A DNA stretch of 18,250 bases from Cryomorphaceae bacterium (GTDB lineage: Bacteria > Bacteroidota > Bacteroidia > Flavobacteriales > BACL11): NCBI GenBank assembly GCA_949511925.1, contig CATEYX010000155.1, forward strand, positions 1 through 18,250, in the 5' to 3' direction. The position numbers were made by a program, and so were the translations under genes. Numbering within the stretch: position 1 is the stretch's first letter; each line of letters starts with the position of its first letter. Under the pieces are notes generated by a model that ran no database searches, was not told where the DNA came from, and saw only the letters and a list, made by a program, of their open reading frames with translations. Below are positions 15,838 through 18,250 of this stretch, in pieces.

Positions 15838-15845
15838 TACTTTTG
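15838..15845 (+). promoter_or_regulatory. -7 promoter box of hldD
   Basis: TACTTTTG is an exact TAnnTTTG match ending 4 nt before the hldD ATG at 15850, predicting a leaderless mRNA. Its -33 position would fall on or beside the box of the divergent DksA-like gene; no TTTG is present there. Confidence 0.6.
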
Positions 15846-15849
15846 TCAT

Positions 15850-16815
15850 ATGATAATTGTTACAGGTGCAGTAGGATTTATTGGCTCATGTTTGGTGGGT
15901 AAACTAAATGATTTAGGACAAACTAATTTAGTTTTGGTAGATGATTTTTCCAATAAAGAAAAAAATAAAAATTTAGTAGGAAAACAATTTTCAGCGCAAG
16001 TTGAAAGAAATATTTTTGTTGATTGGTTAAAAGAAAATGCTAGTTCTATTTCAGCAGTTTATCATATTGGTGCGCGTACAGACACTACGGAATTTGATGT
16101 TGCTATATTTGATGAGTTGAATCTTAATTATTCGAAAGACTTATGGAGAATTTGTTCAGAGTATAAAATACCTTTTGTTTATGCATCATCAGCGGCTACT
16201 TACGGAATGGGAGAGTTTGGGTTTGTTGATAGTCATGAAGTAGTTGAAAAATTGGCTCCCTTAAACCCTTATGGCGATTCAAAAAATGATTTTGACAAAT
16301 GGGCTTTGAAACAAGATGCACAACCATCATTTTGGGCAGGATTTAAGTTCTTTAATGTTTACGGACCTAATGAGTTTCATAAAAGCAGAATGGCCTCAGT
16401 TATTTTTCATGCAGTAAAACAAATTAATGAAACTGGTGGAATGAAATTATTTCGTTCACATAACCCTGAATATAAAGATGGGGAACAGTTGCGTGATTTT
16501 GTATATGTGAAAGATGTGGTAGAAGTACTTACCTTTATGATGCGAGAGAAAAAGGAAAATGGCCTGTATAATTTGGGAAGCGGTAAAGCAAGATCGTTTA
16601 AAGCTTTAGTTAATGCTACTTTTAAGGCTTTAGGCAAAGAGAGTGCAATTTCTTATATTGATACTCCTGAAGACATTCGGGATAAGTATCAATATTTTAC
16701 TCAGGCAAACATGAATAAATTAATATTGGCTGGGTATAGCAAATCGTTTACTGATTTGGAATCAGGAGTGAAGGATTATGTTCAGCATTACTTGATAGAT
16801 AAAAACTATTACTAA
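15850..16815 (+). CDS. hldD: ADP-L-glycero-D-manno-heptose-6-epimerase HldD
   Basis: HldD converts ADP-D-glycero-D-manno-heptose into the L-glycero form used in the inner core of lipopolysaccharide. The 321-aa protein is a short-chain dehydrogenase-type epimerase. The NAD(P)-binding GAVGFIG is at 6-12, the family string YASSAATYG at 111-119, the catalytic Tyr/Lys pair in YGDSK (Y141, K145), FFNVYGPNEFHK at 167-178 and RDFVYVKDV at 215-223. Alignment in mind to E. coli HldD is nearly collinear throughout, including FTQANMNKLILAGY near the C-terminus. An upstream TTG at 15805 would add 15 residues, but the ATG at 15850 gives the usual MIIVTG start and follows a -7 box by 4 nt. The gene stands alone and overlaps the convergent merR-like gene by 4 nt. 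Confidence 0.92.
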   Translation: MIIVTGAVGFIGSCLVGKLNDLGQTNLVLVDDFSNKEKNKNLVGKQFSAQVERNIFVDWLKENASSISAVYHIGARTDTTEFDVAIFDELNLNYSKDLWRICSEYKIPFVYASSAATYGMGEFGFVDSHEVVEKLAPLNPYGDSKNDFDKWALKQDAQPSFWAGFKFFNVYGPNEFHKSRMASVIFHAVKQINETGGMKLFRSHNPEYKDGEQLRDFVYVKDVVEVLTFMMREKKENGLYNLGSGKARSFKALVNATFKALGKESAISYIDTPEDIRDKYQYFTQANMNKLILAGYSKSFTDLESGVKDYVQHYLIDKNYY

Positions 16816-17147
16816 AGCTCCTCCCTTAGTCGAACTAAAAAACCTCTAATATCTTTTAGGTGATTAACAATTTCGATATTATCAATCGTATCCCCTTTAT
16901 TTTCTTTTAATTTTTGTTTAGCTCCTTCCAAAGTAAATCCTCTTTCTTTAACTAAGTGGTAGATAATGGTAAGGTTGTCCACATCTTTTTTGGTAAACAT
17001 GCGGTTGCCTTTGTTATTCTTTTTAGGCTTTAGAATCTCAAACTCCTTTTCCCAAAAACGAATTAGGGAGACATTTACTGCAAACATATCGGCTACTTCA
17101 CCAATTTTATAAAATAACTTTTCTGTGGATTTTTCTTTGTAAGGCAT
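16812..17147 (-). CDS. MerR-family transcriptional regulator
   Basis: This 111-aa protein has an N-terminal MerR winged helix-turn-helix: FYKIGEVADMFAVNVSLIRFWEKEF (12-36) followed by the wing region NNKGNRMFTKKDVDNLTIIYHLVKERGFTLEGAKQKL (44-80). The C-terminal part is only about 30 residues, with no cysteine for metal sensing, so it belongs to the short MerR-like group and its ligand is unknown. The ATG shares one base with the M23 stop (TAATG), indicating translational coupling. Its own stop overlaps the hldD stop in the sequence CTAA. Confidence 0.88.
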   Translation of the reverse strand: MPYKEKSTEKLFYKIGEVADMFAVNVSLIRFWEKEFEILKPKKNNKGNRMFTKKDVDNLTIIYHLVKERGFTLEGAKQKLKENKGDTIDNIEIVNHLKDIRGFLVRLREEL

Positions 17148-18118
17148 TAGTCGAATGATTGATTATTCTGAGATGAAATCTCTAACATCTTTTCGTATTC
17201 CTCAGGGTTAAGGTCATTAAAGTAAAAATTAACAGGATTTATTTTTATTCCATCTTTATGCACTTCATAGTGTAGGTGTGGTGCCACTGATGTACCTGTG
17301 CTTCCAACATATCCTATTACTTCTCCTCTTTTTACTTTTTGTCCTCTTTTTACCGCATATTTTTTCATGTGCGCATATAAAGTTTTGTATCCAAAGCCAT
17401 GATCAATTATCACATGATTTCCGTAACCTCTTCTGCTTCTCCTTACTTTTGAAACCTTCCCATCACCAGTAGCATAAATTGGTGTGCCTGATTTTGCTGA
17501 AAAATCCATTCCTGAATGCATTTTTCTTGTTTTGTAGATTGGATGAATACGGTATCCATATCCACTAGCCATACGGCTTAAGTTTTTGTTGGATACAGGT
17601 TGGATTGCTGGCAATGCAGCTAGCATATCTGATTTATTTTTTGCTAACTCAATAATATCATCAAAGGATTTAGATTGAATGTATAGCTGTTTTGAAATCT
17701 GATCTACCTTTTCACTTGTATTAATGATAAGGGCCGAATTATTAAATCCTTTTAGGTTTTCATATCGGTTTACCCCACCATAACCTGCCTTCCTGATTGA
17801 TTTTGGAATTGGATCAGCTTCAAATATTACTCTATAAATATTATCATCACGATTTTGGACATCATCTAGCACCAATTCTACTTGCCTTAGTTTGTCATCT
17901 ACTATTTCGTACTGAGTGGTGAGTATATCAATTTCTCTGTTCAGCCTTTTTTCTTTTGGACTATCAAAAAACTGGAAGAAGATGATAACCATTAATAATC
18001 CAGTAAAAGCACTACCAATAAGGAAATAAAATAAACGTTTTAATTTATTTAATCCACTAAGTTCAATTCGTTTGTAACTTAGTGTTTTAGTATCGTAATA
18101 ATATTTTACTTTAGCCAT
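17147..18118 (-). CDS. Membrane-anchored M23 (LytM-type) peptidase
   Basis: The 323-aa protein has a basic N-terminus, one membrane helix (about 30-50, FYFLIGSAFTGLLMVIIFFQF), a coiled-coil-prone segment (about 55-90 and 130-165) and a C-terminal M23 domain (about 185-300). Zinc ligands H201 and D205 (HSGMD) and H283 in HLHYE are present, as are the other conserved histidines H250 (YAHM) and H281. All catalytic residues are intact, so it is probably an active DD-endopeptidase cleaving peptidoglycan crosslinks, although some relatives act as activators. Its own -7 box lies 16 nt upstream, and the merR-like gene is coupled to it downstream. Confidence 0.93.
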   Translation of the reverse strand: MAKVKYYYDTKTLSYKRIELSGLNKLKRLFYFLIGSAFTGLLMVIIFFQFFDSPKEKRLNREIDILTTQYEIVDDKLRQVELVLDDVQNRDDNIYRVIFEADPIPKSIRKAGYGGVNRYENLKGFNNSALIINTSEKVDQISKQLYIQSKSFDDIIELAKNKSDMLAALPAIQPVSNKNLSRMASGYGYRIHPIYKTRKMHSGMDFSAKSGTPIYATGDGKVSKVRRSRRGYGNHVIIDHGFGYKTLYAHMKKYAVKRGQKVKRGEVIGYVGSTGTSVAPHLHYEVHKDGIKINPVNFYFNDLNPEEYEKMLEISSQNNQSFD

Positions 18119-18134
18119 GTTAAAATAATTACAG

Positions 18135-18142
18135 CAAATTTA
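18135..18142 (-). promoter_or_regulatory. -7 promoter box of the M23 peptidase gene
   Basis: The minus strand reads TAAATTTG, an exact TAnnTTTG match, 16 nt before the ATG at 18118. No TTG is seen at the usual -33 spacing. It would drive the M23-merR pair. Confidence 0.5.
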
Positions 18143-18221
18143 CGGATTTAACATTAGATAATATGTGAAATGCTGTTGATTTCTAACAACTTATTGTGAA
18201 TTGTAAGAATAAAGATTAAAA

Positions 18222-18250
18222 ATGAAAGCCAACACACTCAGAAAGTTATA
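18222..18250 (+). CDS. Start of a rightward gene, possibly alaS (partial)
   Basis: An ATG at 18222 opens an uninterrupted frame to the window edge, MKANTLRKL. It is divergent from the M23 gene. As I recall, alaS is often divergent from an M23-merR pair in Flavobacteriales, and alanyl-tRNA synthetases begin with a short stretch ending in xxIRxxFLxFF, which the LRKL segment fits only loosely. Nine codons cannot prove it, and no clear TAnnTTTG box precedes it. Confidence 0.35.

Noticed and set aside
15805..15849. N-terminal extension of HldD from a TTG
   Set aside because: HldD proteins start at MIIVTG; the extension would cover the -7 box and overlap the divergent gene start.
18172..18195. Short inverted repeat GTTG/CAAC upstream of the right-edge gene
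   Set aside because: A 4-bp stem with an 8-nt loop is expected by chance in AT-rich DNA.
1..18250. CRISPR arrays, insertion sequences, prophage, toxin-antitoxin or defence genes
   Set aside because: I saw no direct-repeat arrays, transposase motifs, long terminal inverted repeats or small paired genes; genes are housekeeping and tightly packed.

Overview
The window looks like an ordinary chromosomal stretch of a Bacteroidota bacterium, most likely Flavobacteriales. The reasons are the strongly AT-rich DNA, repeated matches to the Bacteroidota -7 promoter box (TAnnTTTG), the absence of obvious Shine-Dalgarno sequences, and family-specific proteins (enlarged SecA, DUF2795, DUF3089 lipoprotein, DsbD with a C-terminal thioredoxin domain). 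I see no mobile element, CRISPR array, tRNA or rRNA, phage gene or defence island. No intergenic stretch exceeds 300 bases.

Layout. The first 30 bases hold the start of a leftward gene with a signal-peptide-like N-terminus. A rightward block follows: pabB (aminodeoxychorismate synthase I), tilS (tRNA-Ile lysidine synthetase), a small two-helix membrane protein with a PH-like domain, and dsbD, packed with an 11-nt overlap or gaps of 2-12 nt. After a 189-nt gap containing a hairpin come an M42 aminopeptidase and, beyond a strong terminator, an SPFH protein resembling plant HIR proteins. These converge on a leftward block of secA, a DUF3089 lipoprotein hydrolase and a secreted M1-type peptidase (transcribed in that order). 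Upstream of secA is another leftward block: DksA/TraR-type zinc-finger protein, SAM methyltransferase, PduO-type cobalamin adenosyltransferase and DUF2795, closed by a hairpin terminator whose tail supplies the secA -33 box. hldD (ADP-heptose epimerase for LPS) diverges from the DksA-like gene through overlapping promoters. It ends tail-to-tail, overlapping by 4 nt, against a merR-like gene that is coupled to an M23 cell-wall peptidase. At the right edge a rightward gene begins; by synteny this may be alaS.

Functions. The genes are mainly housekeeping: folate precursor synthesis, tRNA modification, protein export (SecA), envelope disulfide handling (DsbD), LPS core sugar (HldD), peptidoglycan remodelling (M23) and peptide turnover (M42, M1).

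The most interesting signal is regulatory rather than a new protein system. At five starts (positions 30, 80, 15462, 15812, 15850) a perfect TAnnTTTG box ends only 4-5 nt before the start codon, which predicts leaderless mRNAs. Five other genes have the box 16-25 nt upstream. Two of the leaderless pairs are divergent promoters facing each other. I found no convincing undescribed multi-gene system.
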